Positions 25,065 to 34,073 of a DNA stretch of 64,000 nt are shown here, in pieces. The notes below the pieces were generated by a model, which ran no database searches, had not been told where the DNA came from, and worked only from the letters and a program-made list of their open reading frames with translations. The translations under genes were made by a program, and so were the position numbers. The stretch's first letter is position 1. Every line of letters begins with the position of its first letter. This stretch comes from Hyphomicrobiales bacterium (GTDB lineage: Bacteria; Pseudomonadota; Alphaproteobacteria; Rhizobiales; Beijerinckiaceae): NCBI GenBank assembly GCA_930633525.1, contig CAKNFP010000004.1:1-64000 (forward strand), in the 5' to 3' direction.

Positions 25065-25472
25065 TCAGCTCCGTCTTTTGTTGCCCGTTTCTTGCTTCCG
25101 GGAGGGTTGAGGTATGGGCGCGTCCGCTCCAATTTCCTTGTTCAGCAGTTCGAAGATGCCGTCATACGGAAGCCCGAAGGATTCGACGTCGTCTCGGACG
25201 CGATCCTCACGGATTCCAAGCAGGCTCCAGACCGGGACACCGAACGCATCTGCCAGCGTGCTCAACGTCTTCAGCGTTGGATTGCCGCGACCGTAGCGCA
25301 ACAAGAGAAGCGTGCTGCGTGAAAGCCGCGATGCTTTTACGAACTCCTCGTGGCTGGGATAGGTTCGCTCAATCTGTCTCAGGCGAAGCGCCAGAACCGA
25401 GGACAGCCACGGGTCGTCGCTGCGCTCGCGCTTCTTGTAAGTTTTCGCACCCGAAGGCGACGCTTTCCTCAT
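25065..25472 (-). CDS. Xre-family transcriptional regulator B
   Basis: A 135-residue paralogue of the adjacent regulator A. Shared blocks include VLALRLRQIER, the helix-turn-helix around SRLSRSTLLLLRYGRGNP, and VWSLLGIRED. The ATG at 25472 is used; a TTG 12 bases upstream is also possible. Regulators A and B lie in tandem on the same strand, 92 bases apart. They may form heterodimers or compete at the same operator; this is inference. Confidence 0.7.
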   Translation of the reverse strand: MRKASPSGAKTYKKRERSDDPWLSSVLALRLRQIERTYPSHEEFVKASRLSRSTLLLLRYGRGNPTLKTLSTLADAFGVPVWSLLGIREDRVRDDVESFGLPYDGIFELLNKEIGADAPIPQPSRKQETGNKRRS

Positions 25473-26539
25473 AACCGTGTCCAATCGCGGTTAAAGGAAC
25501 GGGCGTCGATCGAGATTCGATGTTCGGGCGTTTTCCTCAGCGAGCATGCTCGAGCAGCCTTGCCCAGGTTCAACAGCACAGCGCGAATGACTCGAAAGCT
25601 AAGCAATGTCCAGCATTTTAATAAAAACAATATCGAGCGCCCTGTCGGCGGGGCCCTCGGTGCTCCACGCCTCGTGCCGACCATCATGATATCCTGCTCC
25701 AAAAGGTGCCAACTCCCGGTTCGGACAGACCGGGAAGAGGGTCCATTCTCGGCCTCGGGATCATCAGGTTGTCTCAGAATTGCACAGTCGGACAGCATGG
25801 TCGTCCGATATCAAAATATCATGCCAATGCGAGTTTTGGACGCTCAGGCCCTATTATTCATAGAGCTTAGTCGTCGACCTCTCCCGCAGGTCGTTTGAAC
25901 TGAAACGGCAGCTGAGAGCCGGCGGCGATGGAACCGGGCGACTATCTGGCGTTGATGAACTCGCGACAGCGTTTCGACGACAGGGTTCAAGAACCATATC
26001 GCCGCAAACGATCGTTTACCGCACTCTGACCCAAGCATCCGAAGATGTGCGGTGGTCCGGTCGGTCATGTCGTCCAAAGGGCTGCGCTCCATGCAGCCGC
26101 TGCGGAACGAATGACGGAGTGCGCAAAAAAGGGCCGGCGTCCCTGTGGGAGCCGGCCTTGAAAGTTTGAAACATTCGGCGAAACGCCAAATATCTCGGAG
26201 GGGAACGGCTGAAACGGGGTCGACGCCGGGAGGAGGTGGCGGAGCCCATTGAGAACAACCGTGGCACTGATATCGACCTGCGCCGGTTATTTTGCAATGC
26301 AGCTTTACTGATGTTCATTATGCGTAAGACACATGACGGGGCATCGACGATTGATATCCCATGCAGCGCATGGAGAAGCAGTCGCGTTGCTAGTGGCTCC
26401 ATCGGGACAAAAGAGTCCGGGGGTGGGGGATTCCGCGCGGCGTCGTGGCGTGAAGTCTGCGGGATGCGGACTGGGGTTGTTGTCCACCTGAGCCCAACTG
26501 ATCGTAACCTTTGGCCATGACAGCGCGGCGGTTTGCACC
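25473..26539. other. About 1 kb with no credible gene
   Basis: Open frames here are short, rich in rare combinations and unlike proteins on either strand. The only clear structure is a terminator at 26125. The stretch probably represents decayed sequence downstream of the broken AHL synthase. I looked for a TraR/LuxR-type gene and did not see one. Confidence 0.5.
26125..26160 (-). terminator. Rho-independent terminator (minus strand)
   Basis: Read on the minus strand, GGCCGGC and GGGA/TCCC elements form a strong stem with a 4-base loop, followed by six T residues. It would end transcripts coming from the AHL-synthase relic. Confidence 0.7.
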
Positions 26540-27092
26540 GAATGTCCCCTCGCGATTGAAGGACATCCGCAGCGCGACTACTTCATACCGCCCGGTCTTC
26601 TTCGGGAAGCCGAGTGGCCGGACAAAGAAACGCAACTGCATGGCGATGACCATGAGGCGCTAGTCGATCACGACCGTGACCGTGTCGACCCGATGGCTAA
26701 ACCCCACTCAACGACGCCTTGCACAAGCTCGAGGAATGGTCCGTCCGGCCGAGGTCGAAGGTCACGCCAGCCCGGCGCACGCAGAAGCTGGTCCATTCAA
26801 AGACGCAAGGACCTTGGGGCGATCGCTCACGGCAGAGATCGCCAAGCACCTCGGTTAGTAGGTGCGGTCGCGTAGTCGGCAGCAGACGTTGATAGCCGAC
26901 GATCTCGTCGCCGCGCAGGCAGACATGATGGATGGCGTTTTCATCATCGAACCTATCGCGCTCGCGGCCGTCGACCTTACGTAGATCGGCCCAGGCCTTT
27001 TCGTCGACGAAGATGGAATGGCGGAAGCGGAAGACCCGATCCATCAGGGCAGCGTGCCGGCTGATGTCCGAGCCCGGAATGACCATAAGCAT
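26540..27092 (-). pseudogene. Broken LuxI/TraI-type acyl-homoserine-lactone synthase
   Basis: From ATG 27092 (GAGGAG 8 bases upstream) the frame encodes the family core. RHSIFVDEKAW carries the conserved Arg, Phe and Trp; RDRFDDENAIH carries the Asp pair; YQRLLPT and FEWTSFCVRR follow. After about 26770 the homology jumps frame to FLELVQGVVEWGLAIG. It jumps frame again to VDTVTVVID, meets an in-frame TAG at 26660-26662, and continues RLMVIAMQLRFFVRPLGFPK. At least two frameshifts and one nonsense codon are needed to join these, so the gene is dead. It would have supplied the signal for quorum-controlled conjugation. Confidence 0.75.
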
Positions 27093-27215
27093 CGCGGAAC
27101 TCCTCGGCAGGAGAAGCAGGCGCCGAGTTCGCCACACCGAGTCCTTGCCCGGTATGGTCAGAAATAACCATTGCAAGTAGAAAATTTGACCGCGACTCAG
27201 CCGCAAGTTGGGGGC

Positions 27216-27455
27216 TTATGATCGTTGCTGATAGCCGCGCCGGCGCTTCCGTTTCAGCCAGGTGTCGAGTGCGAGATGAGCGTCGCTGGGTTGCGGGAAG
27301 AGCTCGCTACGTCGCTGGCCGGATGAACCGATACGCCCCCACTCGCGGACCAGGGCACTGTCGCCAAACAGCGTCGGCTCGATCGACAGCACGTAGTAGC
27401 GCGCCATGTTCTGCGTGGGGTCAATCAGCTCGAGCAGGATGTGGAGGAGAGACAT
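27216..27455 (-). CDS. WGR-domain protein
   Basis: A 79-residue protein composed of a single WGR domain. DPTQNMARYYVLSIEPTLFG and REWGRIGSSGQ are diagnostic, and it ends in a basic KRKRRRGY tail. Such short WGR proteins are common on rhizobial plasmids; their role, perhaps nucleic-acid binding, is not established. The start at 27455 keeps the usual N-terminal residues before the MARYY block. Confidence 0.75.
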   Translation of the reverse strand: MSLLHILLELIDPTQNMARYYVLSIEPTLFGDSALVREWGRIGSSGQRRSELFPQPSDAHLALDTWLKRKRRRGYQQRS

Positions 27456-27545
27456 TGCGGGCCCACGATGTTGCGTCGGCCGAATCCTCCCATCCGCCTC
27501 CTGCTGGGTCCAATTGATTGCTTGAATCGATCAGAGGCGGCTGAT

Positions 27546-27878
27546 TCACGGTCGTGATGGAAGAACGGCCGCCGAGGCACGCGCCGCACAGGCGCATCCA
27601 TGTTCCTGCTCCGGAAGCGCGATCCCCTCCCCTCTCGGAATGCAGCCGAGTTCCGCGGTGAGATTTCGAAAGGCTACGCGCCGGCGCTCCTTCTCTGCTT
27701 CCGCTTGGTCGGCGATCTCAACAAGGTCGTCCGCCGATGCGTCACGCGGCCGGCAGAGGTCACATTCCATTGCGTGAAGAGCGTGCTCCCACGCGACGAG
27801 AGCGTTGAGATAGGAATGATGCGCTGCGATCGCCCTGATTGCGAGACTCTCGTTGGACTGCGGTCGACCCTGCGCCAC
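27546..27878 (-). CDS. Possible TraM-like antiactivator of quorum-controlled transfer
   Basis: A 110-residue protein from a GTG at 27878 with GGGGA upstream; a TTG at 27926 would add 16 residues. It is almost all helical. ESLAIRAIAAHHSYLNALV and VAFRNLTAELGCIPRGEG fall where TraM has its IxAIxxH helix and ALxxLIxxLGxIPK end. TraM binds and blocks TraR. Its position near a LuxI-type relic supports the call, but the match is by pattern only and the tail after GEG is odd. Confidence 0.42.
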   Translation of the reverse strand: MAQGRPQSNESLAIRAIAAHHSYLNALVAWEHALHAMECDLCRPRDASADDLVEIADQAEAEKERRRVAFRNLTAELGCIPRGEGIALPEQEHGCACAARASAAVLPSRP

Positions 27879-28285
27879 GTCTTCGTTCCCCGAAGAGCAA
27901 TGTCTGCGGTACGCCCCCGCAAACAATCCCTCGCTGACTCTTGGTGATCGGGGAGTTCGAAACGTGGTTAGACGGCCCTATGGCCTTTAGTTCGGTGAAC
28001 CTGTTGCATACGCCACAGGCTCCCCGACCATAGGGTCAAGGAGTTTGGTGCCGTCACGGCCGACACCAACCGTTAACGAGGGGTTTCGACGCCCCGAGGC
28101 AGCGCGTACTGCCTCGAGCGCCACGTTACCGCGATTGAACTGGATGCACCAGTTGTTGAAGGCCATTCGTCATGGCGAGGACGTCGGAACATGCGTCCGA
28201 ATTCGCCCAAACTCGGAGGCCGGAAGGACATCACGCTGGTGGTGCAACGAATGAAATTATGAATGCGATTCTCAGATAGGAGCGC
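27879..28285. other. No credible gene
   Basis: About 400 bases between the TraM-like gene and the IS256 insertion. I see short unconvincing frames only. The last bases, GTGAGTCG at 28286-28293, are the target duplication of the IS. Confidence 0.4.
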
Positions 28286-28293
28286 GTGAGTCG

Positions 28294-29715
28294 GGTAGCG
28301 TCCGAGGAGGTGGTGTAATTTCGGGGAGCGCTTTCGGTGGAAACGGCGGTGGAGAATGCGCTGCGTTTTTGGCCTGAGCCGGTGTGGGCACCGGGTCCGT
28401 TTGAGAAGGTGGAGTTGCGAGACTTCGACCTGACCGAAACGGAGAACCCGATGACCGAGGACAGATTAGCGCTTGCCGAGCTTTCGGCGAAGAGCGGCGA
28501 CCCTGATTTTCTGCGCACGATCGCCGAGAGCGTCCTGCAACTGATCATGGAGGCCGATGTCGATGGCCTGATCGGGGCTGGACGCTACGAGCGCGGCGAG
28601 GCCCGGCAGACCTGGCGCAATGGCTACCGTGACCGGACGCTCGACACCCGGCTCGGCACGCTGAACCTGAAAATCCCGAAGATGCGCAGCGGAGCCTACT
28701 TCCCCGGCTTCCTGGAGCCGAGGAAGACGGTGGAGAAGGCGCTGGTCGCCGTCATCCAGGAAGCCTGGATCAACGGCGTCTCGACCCGCAAGGTCGATGA
28801 ACTGGTGCAGGCCATGGGGATGACGGGCATCTCGAAATCGTCGGTGTCGAAGCTGTGCAAGGACATCGACGAGCGGGTGAACGCCTTCCTCAAGCGCCCG
28901 TTGTCCGGCGACTGGCCCTATCTGTGGCTCGACGCCACCTATCTGAAGATGCGCGAGGGCGGGCGCATCGTCTCGGTCGCGGCGATAATCGCGGTCGCCG
29001 TCGATACTGACGGAAAAAGAGAGATCGTCGGCCTTCACATCGGCCCCTCCGAGGCCGAGCCGTTCTGGACCTCCTTCCTGCGCGATCTGGTGCGCCGGGG
29101 CCTGACCGGGGTCAAGCTGGTCATCTCGGATGCCCATGAAGGGCTGAAGGCCGCTCTTGTGCGCGTGCTCGGCGCGACATGGCAACGATGCCGGGTGCAT
29201 GCCATGCGCAATGCGCTGGCCTACGTTCCCAAAGGCCAGCACACCATGGTCGCCGCCGCGATCCGACAGGCGTTCATCCAGCCCGACCACGACAGTGCCG
29301 TGCAGACCTGGCGGCACGTCGCCGACCAACTCCGAGCCAGATGGCCGAAGCTGGGAACCTTCATGGATGACGCAGAGGCCGACGTGCTCGCCTACATGGC
29401 CTTCCCCGCGCAGCATCGCTCGAAGCTGCACAGCACCAATCCGCTGGAGCGGCTGAACAAGGAGGTGAAGCGCCGCGCCGATGTCGTCGGCATCTTCCCC
29501 AACGACGACAGCATCGTCCGCCTGATCGGAGCCGTCCTGCTCGAAGCCAACGACGAGTGGCAGCTTCAGCATCGATACATGCAGGTCGAGGCCATGGCGG
29601 ACCTCAACACACCAGCGATCGAGGACGAAAGGCCCCTTCAGATTACGCCAAAGGCCGCCTGATCATGACGGCCCGGTCCCACACCCGAAATTACACCACG
29701 TTGACGGACGCTATC
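28294..29715 (+). mobile_element. IS256-family element, 1422 bp, with 8-bp target duplication
   Basis: The terminal repeats share TAGCGTCCG and GTGGTGTAATTTCGGG. Flanks at 28286-28293 and 29716-29723 are both GTGAGTCG, a perfect 8-bp duplication as expected for IS256. The insertion lies about 300 bases upstream of repA and does not visibly interrupt a gene. Confidence 0.9.
28451..29662 (+). CDS. IS256-family transposase
   Basis: A 403-residue DDE transposase. Typical blocks are QTWRNGYRDRTLDTRLGTL, YLWLDATYLKMREGG with the first Asp, LVISDAHEGLKAA with the second, the W-x-RCRVH-type ATWQRCRVHAMRN, and HSTNPLERLNKEVKRR near the last Glu. The ATG at 28451 is chosen; the frame is open upstream through the terminal repeat. 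It looks intact. Confidence 0.92.
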   Translation: MTEDRLALAELSAKSGDPDFLRTIAESVLQLIMEADVDGLIGAGRYERGEARQTWRNGYRDRTLDTRLGTLNLKIPKMRSGAYFPGFLEPRKTVEKALVAVIQEAWINGVSTRKVDELVQAMGMTGISKSSVSKLCKDIDERVNAFLKRPLSGDWPYLWLDATYLKMREGGRIVSVAAIIAVAVDTDGKREIVGLHIGPSEAEPFWTSFLRDLVRRGLTGVKLVISDAHEGLKAALVRVLGATWQRCRVHAMRNALAYVPKGQHTMVAAAIRQAFIQPDHDSAVQTWRHVADQLRARWPKLGTFMDDAEADVLAYMAFPAQHRSKLHSTNPLERLNKEVKRRADVVGIFPNDDSIVRLIGAVLLEANDEWQLQHRYMQVEAMADLNTPAIEDERPLQITPKAA

Positions 29716-29950
29716 GTGAGTCGCGGTGTAGGGGGCGTCCAGACGATGCAGGGAGCCGGAAGAACAGCGCTCTGACACTGGTGGAAGTAGTAGTGGTTCA
29801 AGTCCCCTTCCCGGGGCAGAAACCTCCTATGTGGCTGGTTTAATGGCTTGAATCCGCCTCCCGGTGCGCGCCCTTAGGATTTCGAAAGGTCGACGTTAAC
29901 CTTTCATTAACGCCATTTTTCTTGCACGGAGAAGGGAATCGGACATACTG

Positions 29951-29983
29951 GCGCTAAATCAGCCAATGCGGCTATATTAGCGC
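29951..29983. promoter_or_regulatory. Inverted repeat upstream of repA (candidate RepA operator)
   Basis: GCGCTAAATCAGCC (29951-29964) and GGCTATATTAGCGC (29970-29983) form an imperfect palindrome with 11 of 14 positions matched. It lies 25 bases before the repA start. RepABC operons are repressed by RepA/RepB at this type of site. Confidence 0.5.
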
Positions 29984-30008
29984 TATTTCCTCCGAGGCAC
30001 CCCGAAGC

Positions 30009-31196
30009 ATGAACGCGCTCGCACCGTTCGAATTCGACGACAAAATCCTGCAACAGGGTGCAGAGATCTCGCGGAAGCTTAACCAGCTTCGCCAAGAGAA
30101 ATTTCCTCCGAACGCGAAGAAAACGCTGCGGCGTTTTCCGATGGCCGAGGTCGCCCATTATCTTGGGGTTAGCCCGAACAATCTCAAGCGTCTCCATCTC
30201 GAAGGGAAAGGGCCCGAGCCGCTCACAGGTGCTGGTGGCCGCCGTTTTTATACCGCAGAACAGATGCTCGAACTCAGGCAATATCTCGACAAGAACGGTC
30301 GGTCGGACGTCAAGAAATATGTCCCACATCGCAAGCCTGGCGAGAAGCTGCAGGTTATCGCGATTGTTAACTTCAAGGGCGGCTCGGGCAAGACCACGAC
30401 GACTGCCCATCTGGCGCAGCACCTGGCACTGACCGGTCATCGTGTTCTGGCTGTCGATCTTGACCCCCAGGCTTCGCTATCAGCGCTGTACGGTTTTCAG
30501 CCGGAACTTGACAAGAACCCGTCACTCTATGACGCGATCCGCTACGATGATCAGCGCAAGTCGATTCGCGATGTAATCATGTCAACGAACTTTCCTTCGT
30601 TGGATGTGATCCCTGCAAATCTGGAGCTTCAGGAATACGAGTACGACACGCCGCTAGCGATGCAGAATTCGCTTGAGGGCAAGCGGTTTTTCACCCGTTT
30701 CGGTAACGCGCTAAAGGAAGTCGATTCCTCCTACGATGTCGTTGTCGTGGACTGCCCTCCGCAGCTCGGCTACCTCACGCTGACGGCGCTGATCGCCGCG
30801 ACATCGGTTCTCATCACCGTTCATCCGCAAATGCTCGACCTCATGTCCATGAGTCAGTTTCTGTTGATGCTTGGGAATATCGCCAAAACCATTAAGGACG
30901 CCGGCGCTGAGGTCCGCATGGATTGGCTCCGCTACCTGATCACGCGCTTTGAACCTACGGATGTGCCGCAGGTCGAGATGCTAGGCCTCATGCAAAGCAT
31001 GCTCGCAGCCGAGATGCTGAAGGCTCAGATGGTCAAATCGACCGCCATCTCGGATGCCGGGTTGACTAAGCAGACCCTGTATGAGGTGGAGCGCGCAAAC
31101 TTCACCCGAGAAACCTATGACCGTGCGATCGAGTGCATGGACGCGGTCAATTTTGAGGTTCAAGGCCTTATCCACCAAGCGTGGGGGCGGTTGTGA
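30009..31196 (+). CDS. repA: Plasmid partitioning ATPase RepA (ParA family)
   Basis: A protein of 395 residues. The N-terminal 100 residues are a DNA-binding region with HTH-like VAHYLGVSPNNLKRLHLEGK. The deviant Walker A KGGSGKTTTT is near 123-132, then VLAVDLDPQASLSALYG and VVVVDCPPQLGYLT. With RepB it segregates the plasmid and represses the operon. Gene order and spacing are those of repABC. Confidence 0.95.
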   Translation: MNALAPFEFDDKILQQGAEISRKLNQLRQEKFPPNAKKTLRRFPMAEVAHYLGVSPNNLKRLHLEGKGPEPLTGAGGRRFYTAEQMLELRQYLDKNGRSDVKKYVPHRKPGEKLQVIAIVNFKGGSGKTTTTAHLAQHLALTGHRVLAVDLDPQASLSALYGFQPELDKNPSLYDAIRYDDQRKSIRDVIMSTNFPSLDVIPANLELQEYEYDTPLAMQNSLEGKRFFTRFGNALKEVDSSYDVVVVDCPPQLGYLTLTALIAATSVLITVHPQMLDLMSMSQFLLMLGNIAKTIKDAGAEVRMDWLRYLITRFEPTDVPQVEMLGLMQSMLAAEMLKAQMVKSTAISDAGLTKQTLYEVERANFTRETYDRAIECMDAVNFEVQGLIHQAWGRL

Positions 31197-31197
31197 T

Positions 31198-31213
31198 GTT
31201 GACTGCCGTAAAT
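31198..31213. promoter_or_regulatory. parS: Candidate parS centromere site
   Basis: GTTGACTGCCGTAAAT agrees with the repABC parS consensus GTTNNCNGCNGNNAAC at all fixed positions but the last. It lies in the repA-repB gap, a location known for parS in some repABC plasmids. RepB would bind here. Confidence 0.6.
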
Positions 31214-31268
31214 ACTGGCAAAAAACGCCCGTGTTTCAATAACATGTCTCAAATGAGGAGGGTTCCGA

Positions 31269-32258
31269 GTGGCTCGTAAAAACCCCTTCGCGAACCTGTT
31301 GGCCAGTGACGCTCCACCCGAGGAGCACCCAGCTCTCGACTATACGGTCAAAGGTGCGTCCAAATCATTCCTCAATTCACTCAATGAAATTACGGCGCGC
31401 GCGGACAAGCTCATGGAAGGCGAGCCGATCGTCGAGCTTGATCCCGACAGCATCGATCCATCCTTCGTCAAGGATCGCCTCGAAGAGAACGAACAGGAGT
31501 TCGATGAGATTCTGGAGGCTATCCGTGAGCGCGGACAGGACAGCCCAATTCTGGTGCGGCCGCATCCAAGCGCGGCCGAGCGCTACATGGTGGTTTTTGG
31601 TCATCGCCGCCTGAAAGTCGCCAAGCTGCTCGGCCGGAAAGTTCGGGCCGTCATCAAGGAGATGAAGGATCGCGAGCACGTCGTTGCCCAGGGTCAGGAG
31701 AATTCGGCGCGCGCGAACCTCTCGTTCATCGAGAAGGCATTGTACGCGTCCGAGCTGGCGAAGCTGCGCTACGACGAGGACAATGCGATTGTCATGACGG
31801 CCCTCGCCTTGGACCGGACTACCTTGTCAAAGATGCTTGCCGTCGCGAGCATTCCTGAGAAGGTCTTGCGAGCAATTGGACCCGCTAAAGGCATCGGCCG
31901 AGACCGCTGGTATGAGTTGAAGCTGCTCCTCGAGCGGCCATCCAATTATGACACGGCTGTCGGAGTGGTCGACGCTGAAGGCTTTGCGGAACTTGCAACC
32001 GACGCGCGGTTCGTCGCGGTCGAAAGGCGGCTCAAGGTCAAGCAGAGCCGGACTCGGAGCGAGCCGAACAAGCAAAGCTGGGCACCGCGCGACGGGACGC
32101 TCGCAGCGGAGATGTTGGCTGAGGGAAAGAAATTTACTTTGGCCATTAAAGCCAAAGGGCCGGACGCGAAGGCGTTCGGCAGCTATTTGTCCGATAACCT
32201 GGACCGTCTTTACGACGACTTCAGAGGTCGGGCGGGTACCCCCACAAACGGAGATTAG
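31269..32258 (+). CDS. repB: Plasmid partitioning protein RepB (ParB family)
   Basis: A protein of 329 residues from a GTG preceded by GAGGAGG. It shows the ParB nuclease-like block ILVRPHPSAAERYMVVFGHR with GHRR, then the QENSARANLSFIEKALYASE block and a central helix-turn-helix (DRTTLSKMLAVASIPEKV). It binds parS and works with RepA. The usual 72-base gap to repA holds the candidate parS. Confidence 0.94.
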   Translation: MARKNPFANLLASDAPPEEHPALDYTVKGASKSFLNSLNEITARADKLMEGEPIVELDPDSIDPSFVKDRLEENEQEFDEILEAIRERGQDSPILVRPHPSAAERYMVVFGHRRLKVAKLLGRKVRAVIKEMKDREHVVAQGQENSARANLSFIEKALYASELAKLRYDEDNAIVMTALALDRTTLSKMLAVASIPEKVLRAIGPAKGIGRDRWYELKLLLERPSNYDTAVGVVDAEGFAELATDARFVAVERRLKVKQSRTRSEPNKQSWAPRDGTLAAEMLAEGKKFTLAIKAKGPDAKAFGSYLSDNLDRLYDDFRGRAGTPTNGD

Positions 32259-32265
32259 CCCGCAA

Positions 32266-32317
32266 AAGAAAAAGGCCCCCGAAACGACGTCCGGAAGCCC
32301 TTCTCTGTGTCCTAAGC
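32266..32317 (-). ncRNA. Antisense RNA (ctRNA) controlling repC
   Basis: In the repB-repC gap the minus strand has TTGACT (32347-32352), a 17-base spacer, and GATTCT (32324-32329). These predict a start near 32317. About 50 bases later a stem (GGCTTCC with GGGGGCC, G-U pairs allowed) is followed by a T-run near 32268. Size, position and polarity match the incompatibility RNA of repABC plasmids. Confidence 0.7.
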
Positions 32318-32421
32318 AAACGCAGAATCGCACTTCCACGAATCGCAGTCAAGAGTCCTGTCGAGGATTCAGCGCCGTTCCGGCGAGCGGATTTCTTTTG
32401 CCTAACGATAGGTGAAAGAAA

Positions 32422-33651
32422 ATGCAGTCGCACATTCCAACGACGCCCTTTGGGCGGCGATCGCTGACGCTTGCCCATGTGGCCAGCCAGGTGGTCGCGA
32501 AAACACGCCCACCGGAGAAGGCGGTTCACAAATGGAACGTCTTCCGCGCGATCTGCACGGCCAAGAACAGCCTTGGCGTGACCGAGCGGGCGTTGGCTGT
32601 GCTCGACGCGCTCTTGACGTTTCATCCTGAGACCGTCCTGACCGGCGAGGGGCTGGTGGTCTTCCCATCGAACCAGCAGCTCTGCCTGCGCGCGCACGGC
32701 ATGCCAGCGGCGACCTTGCGGCGCCATCTCGCTGTCCTGGTCGACTGCGGGCTGATCGTCCGTCGCGATAGCCCCAACGGCAAGCGCTATGCCCGGAAGG
32801 ACAGGGCAGGGGAGATCGAGCTCGCCTTTGGGTTCGACCTGTCGCCGCTGGTTGTTCGCGCCGAGGAGTTCGAGGTTTTGGCCGAAGAGGTCCTGGCCGA
32901 GGACCGGGCACTCAAGCTGGTGCGCGAGCGGATCACGATCTGCCGGCGCGATATCGCCAAGATGATCGCAACGGGGCTGGAGGAGGGCGTGCCGACCCGG
33001 CGGGGAGGGCAGGGCCCGGCCGACTGGATGGAGATCCATGCGCTGTACAGGAGCATTGTCGGGCGGATTCCGCGCTCAGCCACGCGCCTGGTACTCGAGC
33101 CGATCGCCGAGGAGCTTTCGCTGCTGGCCGACGAAGTGCTCATCCTGTTGGAAGATCATATCAAATCTCAGAATATGAGCGGCAATGAGTCTCATTCTGA
33201 GCGTCACATACAGAATTCAAACCCAGACTCCCTTACTGATCTTGAACCTCGCTTTCCAGAAAGCAGGGGGGCGATTGTCGAGATCGAACCGGAACCGGCG
33301 AGAATGCCGGAACGGACCTATCCCTTGGGAATGGTGCTCGATGCCTGTCCCGACATCATCGACTATAGCCGCGGGGGCATTGCGAACTGGCGCGATCTCG
33401 CGGCCGCTGTTGCCGTCGTCCGGCCGATGCTGGGGATCAGTCCGAGCGCCTGGTTTGAGGCGCAAAGCGCGCTCGGCGAAATCGAGGCCGCGATCGTGGT
33501 GGCGGCCATTCTACAGCGGGGGGAGGCGATCAACAGCGCCGGCGGCTATCTGCGCGGGCTGACGCGAAGAGCCGAGGCCGGCGAATTTTCGCTCGGGCCG
33601 ATGCTGATGGCGCTGATAGGCAGCCGGAAACGCGAAAAGCAACGGGCGTGA
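32422..33651 (+). CDS. repC: Replication initiator RepC
   Basis: A protein of 409 residues of the RepC family. An N-terminal winged-helix portion (residues 1-150) contains GMPAATLRRHLAVLVDCGLI. A less conserved middle leads to a C-terminal domain with YLRGLTRRAEAGEFSLGPML. AGGTGAAAG precedes the ATG. Expression should be limited by the antisense RNA immediately upstream, and the origin lies inside the gene. Confidence 0.94.
   Translation: MQSHIPTTPFGRRSLTLAHVASQVVAKTRPPEKAVHKWNVFRAICTAKNSLGVTERALAVLDALLTFHPETVLTGEGLVVFPSNQQLCLRAHGMPAATLRRHLAVLVDCGLIVRRDSPNGKRYARKDRAGEIELAFGFDLSPLVVRAEEFEVLAEEVLAEDRALKLVRERITICRRDIAKMIATGLEEGVPTRRGGQGPADWMEIHALYRSIVGRIPRSATRLVLEPIAEELSLLADEVLILLEDHIKSQNMSGNESHSERHIQNSNPDSLTDLEPRFPESRGAIVEIEPEPARMPERTYPLGMVLDACPDIIDYSRGGIANWRDLAAAVAVVRPMLGISPSAWFEAQSALGEIEAAIVVAAILQRGEAINSAGGYLRGLTRRAEAGEFSLGPMLMALIGSRKREKQRA
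33150..33250. other. oriV: Probable oriV inside repC
   Basis: This part of repC is clearly richer in A and T than the rest of the gene (for example around ATCATATCAAATCTCAGAAT). repABC plasmids carry their replication origin in an AT-rich segment within repC. The boundaries are approximate. Confidence 0.5.
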
Positions 33652-33784
33652 GGGTAGAAGTCGGATGGTCGAGGCAAGAACGCTCAACGTGCAGCGCTCA
33701 ATCAGCAGAGTTCGGCCTCTTTCGCTTTGCTTGGAATGCGGAGCGTTCCATAGTGTGTCCGGTTGGGTTGAGTAGGGGGCGGTG

Positions 33785-34024
33785 ATGGATCAGCTTCGCG
33801 CTTTGGAGGCTATTGAGGCGGCAGCAAAAGCACTGCACGAGTCCGTGCGCGATCCAAAACAGTTCCGCTGGGACGCCATGACCGAACAATGGCGTGTCGA
33901 GATGCGCGCCTATGTGCGGCCCTGTGTCTTGGCGGCGCTGAAGACCTCGGATGAATTCGTCACGCGTCCCGCCAATCGGCGTGTGCTTGGAACGCGGCCA
34001 CGTCTGGAGATGGTTTCGCGCTGA
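33785..34024 (+). CDS. Hypothetical protein
   Basis: A 79-residue protein with helical, charged sequence (DQLRALEAIEAAAKALHESV) and a basic end. It lies downstream of repC on the same strand. No family was recognised. Confidence 0.45.
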   Translation: MDQLRALEAIEAAAKALHESVRDPKQFRWDAMTEQWRVEMRAYVRPCVLAALKTSDEFVTRPANRRVLGTRPRLEMVSR

Positions 34025-34073
34025 AGGCAAAGGCTCGCGGTCCTCGACCGTGTCACCTGGCTGTTGCACCGCC

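Noticed and set aside
25350..26402. Several 80-180-residue frames on both strands
   Set aside because: No initiation context, no domain pattern and improbable composition; the region appears decayed.
29795..29830. tRNA-like T-arm (GGTTCAAGTCCC followed by CCCGGGG)
   Set aside because: No matching acceptor 5' strand, D-arm or anticodon arm lies upstream, so it is not a tRNA gene. A fragment cannot be excluded.
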